64,000 nt of DNA from Arenibacter sp041392165 (lineage in GTDB: Bacteria > Bacteroidota > Bacteroidia > Flavobacteriales > Flavobacteriaceae): contig JAWKMN010000001.1 of NCBI GenBank assembly GCA_041392165.1, positions 868,001-932,000 of the forward strand, written 5' to 3'. Below are positions 16,389-25,798 of the stretch, one piece after another (the first letter of the stretch is position 1; every line of letters starts with the position of its first letter). Both the position numbers and the translations under genes were made by a program. The notes beneath the pieces are model-generated. The model had not been told where the DNA came from and did no database searches. It was given only the letters and a program-made list of their open reading frames with translations.

Positions 16389-19300
16389 ATGAATAAAAAA
16401 AATATTCGTTTGGGAATACGGCATGAACTGTACCCCAATATCAGTTTAAAAATGAAGTTGACCACTCTTTTTTTAATAATAGCCTTATTTAGGGTGCAAG
16501 CCAATACCTATTCCCAGGTTGCCAAGATTACTTTGGACCTGGATTCCGTAGGTTTAATGACCGTATTTGAAGAAATTGAAGCTGGAAGTGAATTTAAATT
16601 TTTAGGAAACCAGGATGTTGTTGATAAAGAAAGAGTAGTTTCCATACATGTCAAAAAAGAAAGGATTGATAAAGTTCTGAACGATTTGTTTTTTGGCACT
16701 AACATAACATATATAATATTGGATAGACAAATTATCCTAAAAAAGAAAAAGCAGGACTTACAGTCGCAGTTTGGTCCAATGCCTAATATGAATAGGATTG
16801 CCAAGCCTCAATTAACTGTAAGTGGAACAATTGTAGACAATAGCGGAATGCCGCTTTCGGGTGCCAATGTTGTGGAAAAAGGTACCACGAACGGGGTAAC
16901 GGCTGATTTTGATGGAAAATTTGAAATTGAATTGTCCACGGCAAACCCAGAATTGGTAGTGTCCTATCTCGGATTTGCTACTAAAGAAATACCGGTTAAC
17001 GGACAAACCACCATCAATATTGTATTGGAAGAGAGCGCTGCCGGATTGGAAGAAGTTGTAGTGGTGGGCTATGGTACCCAGAGCCGGGCAAAGGTTACTG
17101 GAGCCATCAGTACAATTCCTACGGATCAACTTGTTCAACGACCGGTAACCAGCACGGCAAATGCATTGCAGGGAGAGGTACCGGGTTTGACCATACGTAA
17201 TCAAGGAGGGGCGCCGGGAGTAGAAAATACTACCATTCGAATTCGAGGGGTAGGGACACTTAACAATTCCAATCCCCTTGTTTTGGTAGATGGTATTGAG
17301 CAGGCTCTAAGTACTGTAGAGCCTCAGAACATAGAATCGATCTCTGTTCTAAAAGATGCCGCTTCCGCATCTATTTACGGATCCAGGGCTGCAAACGGAG
17401 TTATTCTTGTAACTACAAAACGGGGAGCCTCTACTGGTGTAAATATTACCTATAATACTTTGTTTGGTTTTCAGAACCCTAGTCTTTTTCCTGAAAAAGC
17501 GAGCGATGAAGCTTGGATGAGGCTGGAAAATGATGCGCAGATAAGTGCCGGTAATGCTCCCACTTATTCCGAAGAGTATATTTCTAATGTGCTGGCCGGC
17601 ACCAATCCCTTACAATTCCCATTTGCCGATTGGGAAGGGGGGATTTTCAGAAATGGTGCCCTAATGAACCAACAAACCTTTTCTATATCGGCCGGAGGTG
17701 ACATTGGAAAAATATTTACATCCCTGAATCATAGCGATACCGATGGCGTAATCAAGAATTTTAACAATAAAAGAACTTCTGTGCTTGTTAATGGGGACTT
17801 GTATGCCAATGACAAATTGACTTTTAAAGTGGGGCTTACGTATAGAAATGGGAATTTTACGGGTCCGGGACATGCCATTAATAGTTCTGGGATAGCAGGA
17901 CAACAGATTGTTCAGGCACTTCTTCATATGAATAGGAATACCGTGATGGAATATCCAGATGGCACCTATGATCTGATTTCAGGTCAGTGGAATGCCGCTG
18001 CAATGGCCAATGAAGGGGAAACGGTAAGGACTTCGAACGATATCGTGGCGCAAGGGGGATTCGATTATTCATTTAATGATGTACTCAATCTTAGGGGGGA
18101 TGTTACTTACAAATCGAATTATCAAGGTACATCCACCTTTATGAATAGTTTGGCAGGTATGAAGAATTATCTTACCGGCGAACCCGTTACCGTATCAGGA
18201 TGGTTTGCAACAAATTCATTGACCGAGGCAACTATTACCGAAAAGGAGCTTAGTCAAAGATTGTATTTGGACTATGCCGAAGTTTTTGGCTCTCATGACT
18301 TTGGAGCACTTTTGGGATATGAGGAGATACATAATAATTTAAAAAATGTAACGGCCAGGAGAGAGGGTTTTTTCAATAACGACCTGAGGGATTTGAATGC
18401 TGGAGGGATAGATAATCAAAGCATAAGTGGATATAGGGAAGAATGGCGCCTACGATCTTTTTTTAGTAGGTTGAATTATTCCTTCGATGATAGATATTTG
18501 CTTCAGGTGAATCTTAGGGTTGATGGATCATCTAGATTTGGAGATGGGAACAGATTTGGATTTTTTCCATCCGTTTCTGCGGGTTGGAACATAACCAATG
18601 AGCCTTTTATGGAGAATTTGTCCGATGGGTCGGTCCTAAGCGATTTTAAATTAAGGGGATCTTGGGGGCAATTGGGAAATCAGAATATTGGGCTCAATAG
18701 GTTCAGAAGCATATATAACCTAAACCAACGTTATCAATTTGGTGGAAATGTGGTTTCTGGATCGGCCATAACCCAGGCCGGAAATCCCAATATTAGTTGG
18801 GAAACGGCAACGATTACGAATATTGGGCTGGATGCGTCCTTCATGAACAATAGATTAACATTTGTGGCCGAGTATTTCTGGAAAATGACAGATGATATCT
18901 TATTGCAATTACCTATATCGAGTACGATCGGGGTAACCGCTCCTGTTCAAAATGCGGCATCGGTCTCAAATAATGGTTACGAACTTAGCTTGAGTTATAC
19001 CAGTCCTTATAAATCCGATAAGGGTTTCAACTATTCTGTTGGGGTTAACTTTTCCGATGTAATTAACAAGATAGAAGATCTGAAAGGTGCTGGGCCCTAC
19101 TTTCCCGATAATTTTTCGGTATGGCAAGAAGGCTACTCTATAAATTCGCTTCGGGGGTTGGATTCGCCGGGTCTATACCGTACCCAGGCCGATTTGGATC
19201 AGTATCCTGCACGTTTAAACTCTCTTGCCGGAATAGGGAATATTATTTATAAAGACGTGAATAACGATGGGGTCATATCACAATCCCTTGCCCCGGGAGG

Positions 19301-19787
19301 AGATCAGATCATTATTGGAAACGAAGACCCCAGATATGAATTTGGCCTAAGGTTTAATGCTTCTTACAAAGGGTTCGATTTTTCTATGTTCTGGCAGGGA
19401 GTGTTGGAGCAATATCGTACATTGGATGGTGCATTGGTGGAAGGGCCCGCTTATCAGAACTTTATACCTAAGGAAATGGCGGATAACGCTTATCACCCAG
19501 TTAAGAATCCCAATGGAACATGGCCGATGGCGAGAGCGGGCAATAACTGGGATATTGTAAAGTCGAATTTCTGGTTGCTGGACACTAAATATGCCAGATT
19601 GAAAAACTTTCAATTTGGATATACAATTGATCAGCCCGTTTTTTCAAACTTTAGGATTTTTGTGTCCGGAGAGAACCTGTTGACATTTTCTCCCCAAAAA
19701 CTTTTTGACCCTGAAACCCCTAGAGGTAGAAGTCAGTTCTTTCCACAGACAAAGACCATGAGTTTAGGTTTAAACATCGTATTTTAA
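16389..19787 (+). CDS. SusC/RagA-family TonB-linked outer-membrane transporter with STN domain
   Basis: Outer-membrane importer of the second Sus-type locus, 1132 residues. Signal peptide with core at about 22-36 (MKLTTLFLIIALFRVQANTY), STN domain (about 45-120), carboxypeptidase-regulatory-like domain (about 143-213, DFDGKF), plug from EEVVVVGYGT (about 221) and barrel ending ...SLGLNIVF. The FRVQANTYSQ junction and long basic N-region mirror those of the locus-1 SusC. It follows fecR by 132 bp with the conserved hairpin, and is followed by SusD after 15 bp. Regulation by the FecR/ECF pair is expected from the STN domain. The operon downstream points to a glycoside metabolised through keto-sugar chemistry. 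Confidence 0.96.
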   Translation: MNKKNIRLGIRHELYPNISLKMKLTTLFLIIALFRVQANTYSQVAKITLDLDSVGLMTVFEEIEAGSEFKFLGNQDVVDKERVVSIHVKKERIDKVLNDLFFGTNITYIILDRQIILKKKKQDLQSQFGPMPNMNRIAKPQLTVSGTIVDNSGMPLSGANVVEKGTTNGVTADFDGKFEIELSTANPELVVSYLGFATKEIPVNGQTTINIVLEESAAGLEEVVVVGYGTQSRAKVTGAISTIPTDQLVQRPVTSTANALQGEVPGLTIRNQGGAPGVENTTIRIRGVGTLNNSNPLVLVDGIEQALSTVEPQNIESISVLKDAASASIYGSRAANGVILVTTKRGASTGVNITYNTLFGFQNPSLFPEKASDEAWMRLENDAQISAGNAPTYSEEYISNVLAGTNPLQFPFADWEGGIFRNGALMNQQTFSISAGGDIGKIFTSLNHSDTDGVIKNFNNKRTSVLVNGDLYANDKLTFKVGLTYRNGNFTGPGHAINSSGIAGQQIVQALLHMNRNTVMEYPDGTYDLISGQWNAAAMANEGETVRTSNDIVAQGGFDYSFNDVLNLRGDVTYKSNYQGTSTFMNSLAGMKNYLTGEPVTVSGWFATNSLTEATITEKELSQRLYLDYAEVFGSHDFGALLGYEEIHNNLKNVTARREGFFNNDLRDLNAGGIDNQSISGYREEWRLRSFFSRLNYSFDDRYLLQVNLRVDGSSRFGDGNRFGFFPSVSAGWNITNEPFMENLSDGSVLSDFKLRGSWGQLGNQNIGLNRFRSIYNLNQRYQFGGNVVSGSAITQAGNPNISWETATITNIGLDASFMNNRLTFVAEYFWKMTDDILLQLPISSTIGVTAPVQNAASVSNNGYELSLSYTSPYKSDKGFNYSVGVNFSDVINKIEDLKGAGPYFPDNFSVWQEGYSINSLRGLDSPGLYRTQADLDQYPARLNSLAGIGNIIYKDVNNDGVISQSLAPGGDQIIIGNEDPRYEFGLRFNASYKGFDFSMFWQGVLEQYRTLDGALVEGPAYQNFIPKEMADNAYHPVKNPNGTWPMARAGNNWDIVKSNFWLLDTKYARLKNFQFGYTIDQPVFSNFRIFVSGENLLTFSPQKLFDPETPRGRSQFFPQTKTMSLGLNIVF

Positions 19788-19802
19788 AAAAAAGACAAAA
19801 TC

Positions 19803-21374
19803 ATGAAAAGATATAATAATATAAAAGGTTTATTATTCTTCGCCTTCGTTGCCTCGTTAATAATAGGATGTACTGAAGGGTTTAATGACGGTCTGGATAT
19901 AGAGCCCTCCGGTGCAGTTTCGGAAACAACCTATTGGGCTACTGCAAATGATGCAGAATTGGCCGTTAATGCCGTGTATGTTGAATTGGATGGTACCCAA
20001 ATGGTCATGGCCCTAGATGGGGTAACGGATATTGGATACCACAAGTATTCTAACGTTCCTACCCTTAATGATATCCGCTATGGTGAAATAGATGCATCAA
20101 ATGCCACGATTACTTCCAATTGGAACCGATATTTTAGGGGTATCCGGAAAGCGAACGACGTTATCCAAAATATTGTTAAAGTAGTGGATAGCGACCAGGA
20201 AAAGATTGCAAGAGTGACTGCGGAAGCTAAATTTCTCAGGGCTTACTATTATACACAACTTTTTAGCTTATGGTGTAATGTGCCTTTGATAACCGAGCTT
20301 ATTGATATAAACGATAACCGCCCTACCAATTCACGCGAAGAGATAGTTAGCTTTGTAATCAGTGAACTGAACGATGTTATAAGTTCCAATGCCCTGCCAT
20401 TGAGTTATACGGGGGATGATGTAGGTAGGGTAACACATGGAGCTGCTTTAGCCTTAAAGGCAAGAGTGGCAATCCGTGCCAATAATTTTCCCATTGCCCG
20501 GGATGCGGCCAAAGCCGTAATGGATTTGCATATTTATGAACTTTATCCCAATTATGAAGAGCTGTTCCAGGTGGCCGGACAAAATTCCAAGGAGGTGATC
20601 TTTGATAGACAATTTACGGTAGGTGGGGATGTTTATAATGCATTTGGCTATTCCGCAGCTTCTTTAGGAGGTAGTTCAACTGTGGAACCAATGAACGGTC
20701 TTTTTGAAAAGTATGAATATACAGGGCCAGTTAATCCCGATGACCCGTTTGAAAACAAAGACCCAAGATGGGATTATAATGTTTTTTATACCGGGCAGCC
20801 CATAGGAAACGGTAACACTTATAATTCATGGCCAAGCAGTGCTACCGCGGACAAGGTAAATGGTACGGAATTCTCTACGTTCAATGGTTATAATTTAAAG
20901 AAGTGGGTGGATTATGATGCTTTTGCCGCCAATCCAAATCTTGGTAATATAAATATGATTTTGATGCGCTATGCGGATGTTTTACTGATGTATGCAGAGT
21001 CTAAAATTGAATTGAACGAGATCGATGCGTCGGTATATAATGCCATAAATGAAGTAAGACAACGGCCAACTGTTGAAATGCCCGCAATCACTGAAGGAAA
21101 ATCGCAAGAAGAGTTAAGGGCTATCGTAAGGGACGAAAGAGCAAGGGAGCTGGCTTTTGAAGGCTTACGGCTTTATGATATTAATCGTTGGGGAATCGGA
21201 GAGGTAAAGACCGGGTCTGTAAAAGGAATGCATTATAAGGAAGCGGGCCAATGGAAGATTTTTGATAGTGGAAGGATCGCCAGTTTTAATGCAAATAGGG
21301 ACTATTGCTGGCCTGTTCCTCAGGCAGAAATGGATATTAATGATGTAATTACCCAAAATCCGGGATATAAATAG
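19803..21374 (+). CDS. SusD/RagB-family nutrient-binding lipoprotein
   Basis: Surface lipoprotein that caps the SusC pore and binds substrate. Full length at 523 residues; lipoprotein signal MKRYNNIKG..ASLIIGC with cysteine near residue 23 and acidic residues following (TEGFNDGLDIEP). SusD TPR-like helices are seen in EAKFLRAYYYTQLFSLWCNVP, and the C-terminal RagB/SusD region contains RDERARELAFEGLRLYDINR and ends at VITQNPGYK. It is 15 bp after susC and 5 bp before the next gene, so the whole block is one transcript. Confidence 0.96.
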   Translation: MKRYNNIKGLLFFAFVASLIIGCTEGFNDGLDIEPSGAVSETTYWATANDAELAVNAVYVELDGTQMVMALDGVTDIGYHKYSNVPTLNDIRYGEIDASNATITSNWNRYFRGIRKANDVIQNIVKVVDSDQEKIARVTAEAKFLRAYYYTQLFSLWCNVPLITELIDINDNRPTNSREEIVSFVISELNDVISSNALPLSYTGDDVGRVTHGAALALKARVAIRANNFPIARDAAKAVMDLHIYELYPNYEELFQVAGQNSKEVIFDRQFTVGGDVYNAFGYSAASLGGSSTVEPMNGLFEKYEYTGPVNPDDPFENKDPRWDYNVFYTGQPIGNGNTYNSWPSSATADKVNGTEFSTFNGYNLKKWVDYDAFAANPNLGNINMILMRYADVLLMYAESKIELNEIDASVYNAINEVRQRPTVEMPAITEGKSQEELRAIVRDERARELAFEGLRLYDINRWGIGEVKTGSVKGMHYKEAGQWKIFDSGRIASFNANRDYCWPVPQAEMDINDVITQNPGYK

Positions 21375-21379
21375 AAATA

Positions 21380-22687
21380 ATGGACAAGAAAGATATTTTA
21401 TCAGTAGATGGAGCTGACCGAAGAGTTTTTATAAAGAAGGCGGGAGCCGCCACTCTTTTTAGTATGGCGGCTTTAAATGCGGGCTTTGCCAGTCCATTTC
21501 TTTCAAAGAAAAAAGTGTTGAAGGTTGGATTGGTAGGATGCGGCGGTAGGGGTACAGGTGCGGCCGTACAGGCATTAAGGGCCGATCCCGACACCGTTTT
21601 GCATGCCATGGCGGATGCCTTTGAAGATAGGTTGGTCAGTTCCCTGGAAATTTTAAAAAAAGCTCATGGAACTAGAGCAGAAGTGAAAAAGAATCTTCAA
21701 TTTGTAGGTTTTGACGCTTATCAGAAATTAATCGATTCCGGTGTGGATGTGGTGCTTTTGGCCACTCCCCCGGGTTTTCGACCGGCCCACTTCACTGCGG
21801 CAATAGACGCCGGTAAGCACGTGTTCTATGAGAAACCTGTTGCCGTGGATGGTCCGGGGATACGACAGGTTTTGGAGGCGGCAAAAAAGGCCAAGGAAAA
21901 GAATCTATCTGTAGTCTCTGGCCTTTGTTTTAGATATGACCTGCAGAAAAAAGCCCTTTTCGGGAAAGTTCTAAATGGGGAAATAGGGGAAGTTAAATCC
22001 ATTTCCTCAACAAGATACGGTGGAGAGTTATGGTTTAAGGACCGACAACCAGATTGGAACGATATGCAATATAAAATGCGCAACTGGTATTATTATAATT
22101 GGTTGAGCGGGGATTTTATTGTGGAAATGTTTGTTCATAGCACCGATATGATTTCGTGGGCCATGGGCGAAAGAATGCCGTTATCCGCTTCTGGTGTAGG
22201 AGGAAGGCAGTGGCGTACCGATAAAAAGTATGGTAATATATACGATCATTTTTCTGTAGAATTGGATTACGGTGGTGGCTTAAAGGGAAATTTGGCTACA
22301 CGTCAATTAACCGGAGGGGCATCTAGAAATTCTGTAGAAGTGGCAGGCTCGGATGGTAATGCTTTTTATGAGGGCAATCGACACGAAATTTGGGGTAAAA
22401 AAGCTTGGAAGTACGAAGGAGAAAGAAACGATATGTACCAATCGGAACATGATGCTCTTTTTAGTTCCATTCGTAGGGGGGAAGCGATCAACGATGGCGA
22501 AATGGCAGCCAATAGCACCTTGATGGCCATTATGAGTAGGGATGCCGCCTATTCCGGTCAAATTGTCACTTGGGATGAAGCCATGAATTCCAAAGTGTCC
22601 CTGGGTCCGGAAAATAATGAATACAGTTGGGATTTAAAATTTGATGGACCTGGAATAGCAATTCCTGGTGCTGCCAAGCCGGTATAA
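21380..22687 (+). CDS. Tat-exported Gfo/Idh/MocA-family oxidoreductase
   Basis: NAD(P)-type sugar oxidoreductase of 435 residues. A twin-arginine signal (DRRVFIKKAGAATLFSMAA, about 13-31) suggests periplasmic location with pre-bound cofactor. The Rossmann motif is VGLVGCGGRGTG (about 49-60) and the catalytic-domain marker YEKPVAVD follows near residue 150. The C-terminal half has the family's beta-sheet domain (GLKGNLATRQLTGG). It is placed directly behind susD and before two DUF1080 proteins. In characterised relatives such enzymes oxidise a sugar hydroxyl, so a C3-dehydrogenase role for a glycoside is a reasonable inference. It is longer than, and only distantly like, the exported enzyme at 6703-7800. 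Confidence 0.9.
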   Translation: MDKKDILSVDGADRRVFIKKAGAATLFSMAALNAGFASPFLSKKKVLKVGLVGCGGRGTGAAVQALRADPDTVLHAMADAFEDRLVSSLEILKKAHGTRAEVKKNLQFVGFDAYQKLIDSGVDVVLLATPPGFRPAHFTAAIDAGKHVFYEKPVAVDGPGIRQVLEAAKKAKEKNLSVVSGLCFRYDLQKKALFGKVLNGEIGEVKSISSTRYGGELWFKDRQPDWNDMQYKMRNWYYYNWLSGDFIVEMFVHSTDMISWAMGERMPLSASGVGGRQWRTDKKYGNIYDHFSVELDYGGGLKGNLATRQLTGGASRNSVEVAGSDGNAFYEGNRHEIWGKKAWKYEGERNDMYQSEHDALFSSIRRGEAINDGEMAANSTLMAIMSRDAAYSGQIVTWDEAMNSKVSLGPENNEYSWDLKFDGPGIAIPGAAKPV

Positions 22688-22729
22688 AAATGCAGGTCTT
22701 GCAAGTCTGATGTGTTCATATTTTGGTAT

Positions 22730-22775
22730 CACTTTTCGTTTCAAAATGGGATATTTTATTTTGAAACGAAAAGTG
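22730..22775. repeat. Perfect 18-bp hairpin inside the operon
   Basis: Arms 22730-22747 and 22758-22775 (ACTTTTCGTTTCAAAAT and its complement plus a closing C-G pair), loop of 10 bases. No T-run follows on either side. It stands between the Gfo/Idh gene and the first DUF1080 gene, where it could separate expression of the susCD part from the enzymes, or block 3' degradation. Confidence 0.65.
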
Positions 22776-22836
22776 TTCGCCAAAAGTAATCCTAAATTTA
22801 TATTTTTTTGATAAAACTAATGTAACTATACAGAAA

Positions 22837-23613
22837 ATGAATAGTATAATAAAACAAACCATAGCCCATTTATCTACCTTGTTGGTCATATTGACGGCTT
22901 ACCATGCCAACGCCCAGAATGAAAAGTTTGAATTTGAATTTGGTAAATCCAATACCTGGGAAAATATGATATCGGGTAAATTAGAGGATGAATCTACCAT
23001 TAAATGGATAAATGTAAATACCGTAAAAGAGGGATGGACCGTGGGAGCGGATGGCGTATTGGTAAACTTGGGCCATCCTATAGGTGTGGTGCGATCCGAG
23101 AAACAATATGAGAATTTTATTCTGCACGTAGAGTGGAAGCATATGGAGGAAGGAGGCAATTCCGGAGTTTTTGCCTGGAGCGGAGCCGATCCTAAAGAAG
23201 GTGCGGTATTGCCGGATGGCGTTGAAATTCAAATGTTGGAACTAGGTTGGGTAGACCTACATGAAAAAGACGGTGTTAAGCCTCCAATAGCCTATGTTCA
23301 TGGTGAAGTTTGGGGCGTAGGTGGAGTAGTTACCATTCCGGATAATCCAAGAGGGGAACGGAGCAAATCCATTGAAAACCGGTGCAAGGGAAAAGGGGAA
23401 TGGAACACCTATGATGTGGTGTGTGTAGATGGGGTGATAAAGCTTTCCGTTAACGGAAAATTTGTAAATGGCATTTCTAAATCCACGCAAAAGAAAGGTT
23501 ATTTGTGTCTTGAATCTGAAGGGGCCGAAATTCATTTCAGGAATCTTAAAGTAATAGAACTTCCTTCAGGGGTAACTTCCGCAGAGCAAATGGCCCGAGA
23601 GCTAATAAAGTAA
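22837..23613 (+). CDS. DUF1080 (3-keto-disaccharide hydrolase family) protein, exported
   Basis: Jelly-roll (concanavalin-like) protein of 258 residues. Signal peptide MNSIIKQTIAHLSTLLVILT.. ends near AYHANAQ. The DUF1080 core shows GWTVGADGVLVN (about 65-76), then the family hallmark GGNSGVFAW (about 106-114), VEIQMLELG and a final strand GAEIHFRNLKVIEL. This Pfam family includes enzymes acting on 3-keto-glycosides. It lies 149 bp behind the Gfo/Idh gene and begins after a large hairpin, so expression may differ. A second, shorter DUF1080 protein is encoded at 25129; the two are paralogous but clearly diverged. Confidence 0.9.
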   Translation: MNSIIKQTIAHLSTLLVILTAYHANAQNEKFEFEFGKSNTWENMISGKLEDESTIKWINVNTVKEGWTVGADGVLVNLGHPIGVVRSEKQYENFILHVEWKHMEEGGNSGVFAWSGADPKEGAVLPDGVEIQMLELGWVDLHEKDGVKPPIAYVHGEVWGVGGVVTIPDNPRGERSKSIENRCKGKGEWNTYDVVCVDGVIKLSVNGKFVNGISKSTQKKGYLCLESEGAEIHFRNLKVIELPSGVTSAEQMARELIK

Positions 23614-23913
23614 GTAGGGATTTCCAAAAAAGTAATGAGCTGAAAGTAAAATAGGATTTTAGTATCATCAATACGTCCTAAATCTGTTGATAGAAAGTAT
23701 AGGATTCAATTTTTTAATTTAAATCAAGTTGTTTTCATTGGTAGTCTGAAATCCGTTTTTAGGATTATCACAAGGCTTGTCTATGGCCACCAATGAATAG
23801 GTCCTTATTTTTAAAAGTACAGTTTACATTCGGCCCAATTTTTATGTAATAATTATTAGGGTATAGACCCTTAGCTAGACTAAAATGTTCAATTTAAAGT
23901 AGATAAAGGAAAT

Positions 23914-24924
23914 ATGCGTTATTTTTCATGGCTTATAGGTTTGGTGGTAGTCAATTACTTTTTAATAGGCAGCACAACTTTTATTGAATCCGAAAGTTCC
24001 GGATTCGGACCTTATACTGAGAAAATTCCTGGATCGGAAATAACTATCCAAATGGTTCCTATAAATGGGGGGAGCTTTTTAATGGGAAGTCCCTCTGCGG
24101 AAGTGGGCCGCGGCAGTGATGAAGGGCCTCAAAAGGAGGTTAAGGTAAATTCATTTTGGATGGGTGCCTATGAAATAACATGGGAACAATACAGTCAATT
24201 CCTGGATGAAAAATCGGCAAGTATGAAGCCAAGGGAAGTCACCCTTAAAAATGGTTCCAAGATTATGGTAGATGGGGTGTCCGCTGCTACTCCAATGTAC
24301 ATTGATATGAGCTTTGGAATGGGGAGGCAGGGATTTCCTGCAATTAATATGACCCAATACGCTGCCATGATGTACGCTAGGTGGCTTTTTACCAAAACAG
24401 GTCATTTTTATCGCTTGCCTACGGAAGCCGAGTGGGAATATGCCTGCCGTGCAGGATCTAAAACTGCGTATTATTTTGGAAATGACCCAAAGAAACTCGA
24501 CCAATTTGCATGGTATAAGGCCAACAGTGGGAATGGATATAAAAAAGTGGGGACCAAGGCCCCCAATGCCTTTGGTTTATATGATATGCACGGGAACGTA
24601 TCGGAATGGACAGCGGACCAATACAGTCAGGATTACTTTAAAGAAATGAAAGGAAGACCTGTAGAAAATCCTTATTTTAAACCTACCACGCTTTATCCCC
24701 GATCTGTACGAGGAGGTTCTTGGATGGATGATGGTACTGATCTGCGTTCCGCGAATCGCCATGGTTCCTCCAGCATCTGGAAACAAAGGGATCCCCAAAT
24801 GCCAAAAAGTATTTGGTGGTTAACGGATGCTCCATTTGTAGGTTTTAGGCTTGTTAGGCCAAAGGAAGTGCCATCCAAAGAAGAGATAGAAAAATATTGG
24901 GTTGAAGTAATGGATGATTTTTAA
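23914..24924 (+). CDS. SUMF1-domain (formylglycine-generating-enzyme-like) exported protein lacking the cysteine pair
   Basis: Exported protein of 336 residues with an N-terminal signal or anchor (about 3-23). The SUMF1 fold is plain: MVPINGGSFLMGS (about 47-59), YEITWEQYSQFL, RLPTEAEWEYACRAGS (about 169-184), LYDMHGNVSEWTAD and VRGGSWMDDGTDLRSANR, ending FVGFRLVRP. True sulfatase-activating enzymes carry two catalytic cysteines after the RGGSW segment; here that region has none, and the only cysteine is in EYACRAGS. So it is probably not a sulfatase maturase, and no sulfatase gene is present. Relatives of this kind in sugar loci are of unknown role; binding or non-heme-iron chemistry is possible. 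AAAGGAAAT before ATG 23914 is a fair ribosome site. Confidence 0.88.
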   Translation: MRYFSWLIGLVVVNYFLIGSTTFIESESSGFGPYTEKIPGSEITIQMVPINGGSFLMGSPSAEVGRGSDEGPQKEVKVNSFWMGAYEITWEQYSQFLDEKSASMKPREVTLKNGSKIMVDGVSAATPMYIDMSFGMGRQGFPAINMTQYAAMMYARWLFTKTGHFYRLPTEAEWEYACRAGSKTAYYFGNDPKKLDQFAWYKANSGNGYKKVGTKAPNAFGLYDMHGNVSEWTADQYSQDYFKEMKGRPVENPYFKPTTLYPRSVRGGSWMDDGTDLRSANRHGSSSIWKQRDPQMPKSIWWLTDAPFVGFRLVRPKEVPSKEEIEKYWVEVMDDF

Positions 24925-25128
24925 AAACTGGTTAAATGTTGTTTTTGGAATATTTAATATGGAGTTTTTTGTCATGTGTAGGTATTTTGCTTCCGATGGC
25001 TATTGGGGACAGAACCACGGCTGCTGACCGAAAAATAGTTGAACTAAGTTAGAATAGGATGCCCAAAAGGACCAAAGGGTAAAGTGCATATAGTTTTTTA
25101 AATTATTAATAAAAAAAAACAGTCGATT

Positions 25129-25737
25129 ATGAAATATTTAATTCTTGCCTTTTTATTTGGCACAAGTTTTCTTTACGGACAAGAGAGTATGAGTCTGTTC
25201 AACGGTAAAGATCTATCTGGATGGACCAAACATGGTACCGAGTACTGGTACGTTGAGAACGGGGAACTAGTTTGTGAAAGCGGTCCTGAAAAAAAGTATG
25301 GATACCTCTCAACGGATAAACCTTATAAGAATTTTATTTTGGACCTTGATTTTAAATTGGAAGCCAATGGCAATAGCGGAGTTTTTATACGCTCGCATGT
25401 TGGGGGCAAAGATGGGACAACTATTAGGGGTTGGCAGGTAGAGGTAGCACCACCGGATTTGCATACGGGCGGAATTTATGAATCTACGGAAGGTGGCAGG
25501 GGATGGATTATCAAACCCGATCCCAAGGATGAGAAAAACCTTGATCCAGATGATTGGAACCACATGCGCATAGTGGCAAAGGGAGATAAAATTGTCACTT
25601 GGCTGAACGGCAAACAAATGGTTGAGCTAACCGATGATAAAATTGGAGAAGGAAGAGGGTCCATTGCTTTACAAATTCATAGTGGAGGAGGAATAAAAGT
25701 GAGATGGAAGAATATCAATATTAAAGAACTAAAATAA
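25129..25737 (+). CDS. DUF1080 (3-keto-disaccharide hydrolase family) protein, exported
   Basis: Second DUF1080 protein, 202 residues, compact single domain. Signal peptide MKYLILAFLFGTSFLYGQ (about 1-18). The domain begins MSLFNGKDLSGWTKHG, has GYLSTDKPYKNFILDLDFKL, the hallmark NGNSGVFIRSHVGG (about 79-92) and ends IKVRWKNINIKEL. The LFNGKDLSGW opening is the classic form of the family and is absent from the first paralogue. It follows the SUMF1-like gene by 204 bp and precedes the transporter by 61 bp. Probable periplasmic glycoside-cleaving role after oxidation by the exported Gfo/Idh enzyme. Confidence 0.92.
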   Translation: MKYLILAFLFGTSFLYGQESMSLFNGKDLSGWTKHGTEYWYVENGELVCESGPEKKYGYLSTDKPYKNFILDLDFKLEANGNSGVFIRSHVGGKDGTTIRGWQVEVAPPDLHTGGIYESTEGGRGWIIKPDPKDEKNLDPDDWNHMRIVAKGDKIVTWLNGKQMVELTDDKIGEGRGSIALQIHSGGGIKVRWKNINIKELK

Positions 25738-25798
25738 TAGCCGTTTCCTTTCCGGAAAATAAAGGCCATAAGTTTAAAATTACTACCGAAAAACTACA

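Noticed and set aside
23914..24924. Annotation as a sulfatase-activating formylglycine-generating enzyme
   Set aside because: The two catalytic cysteines are missing and no sulfatase is present in the window.
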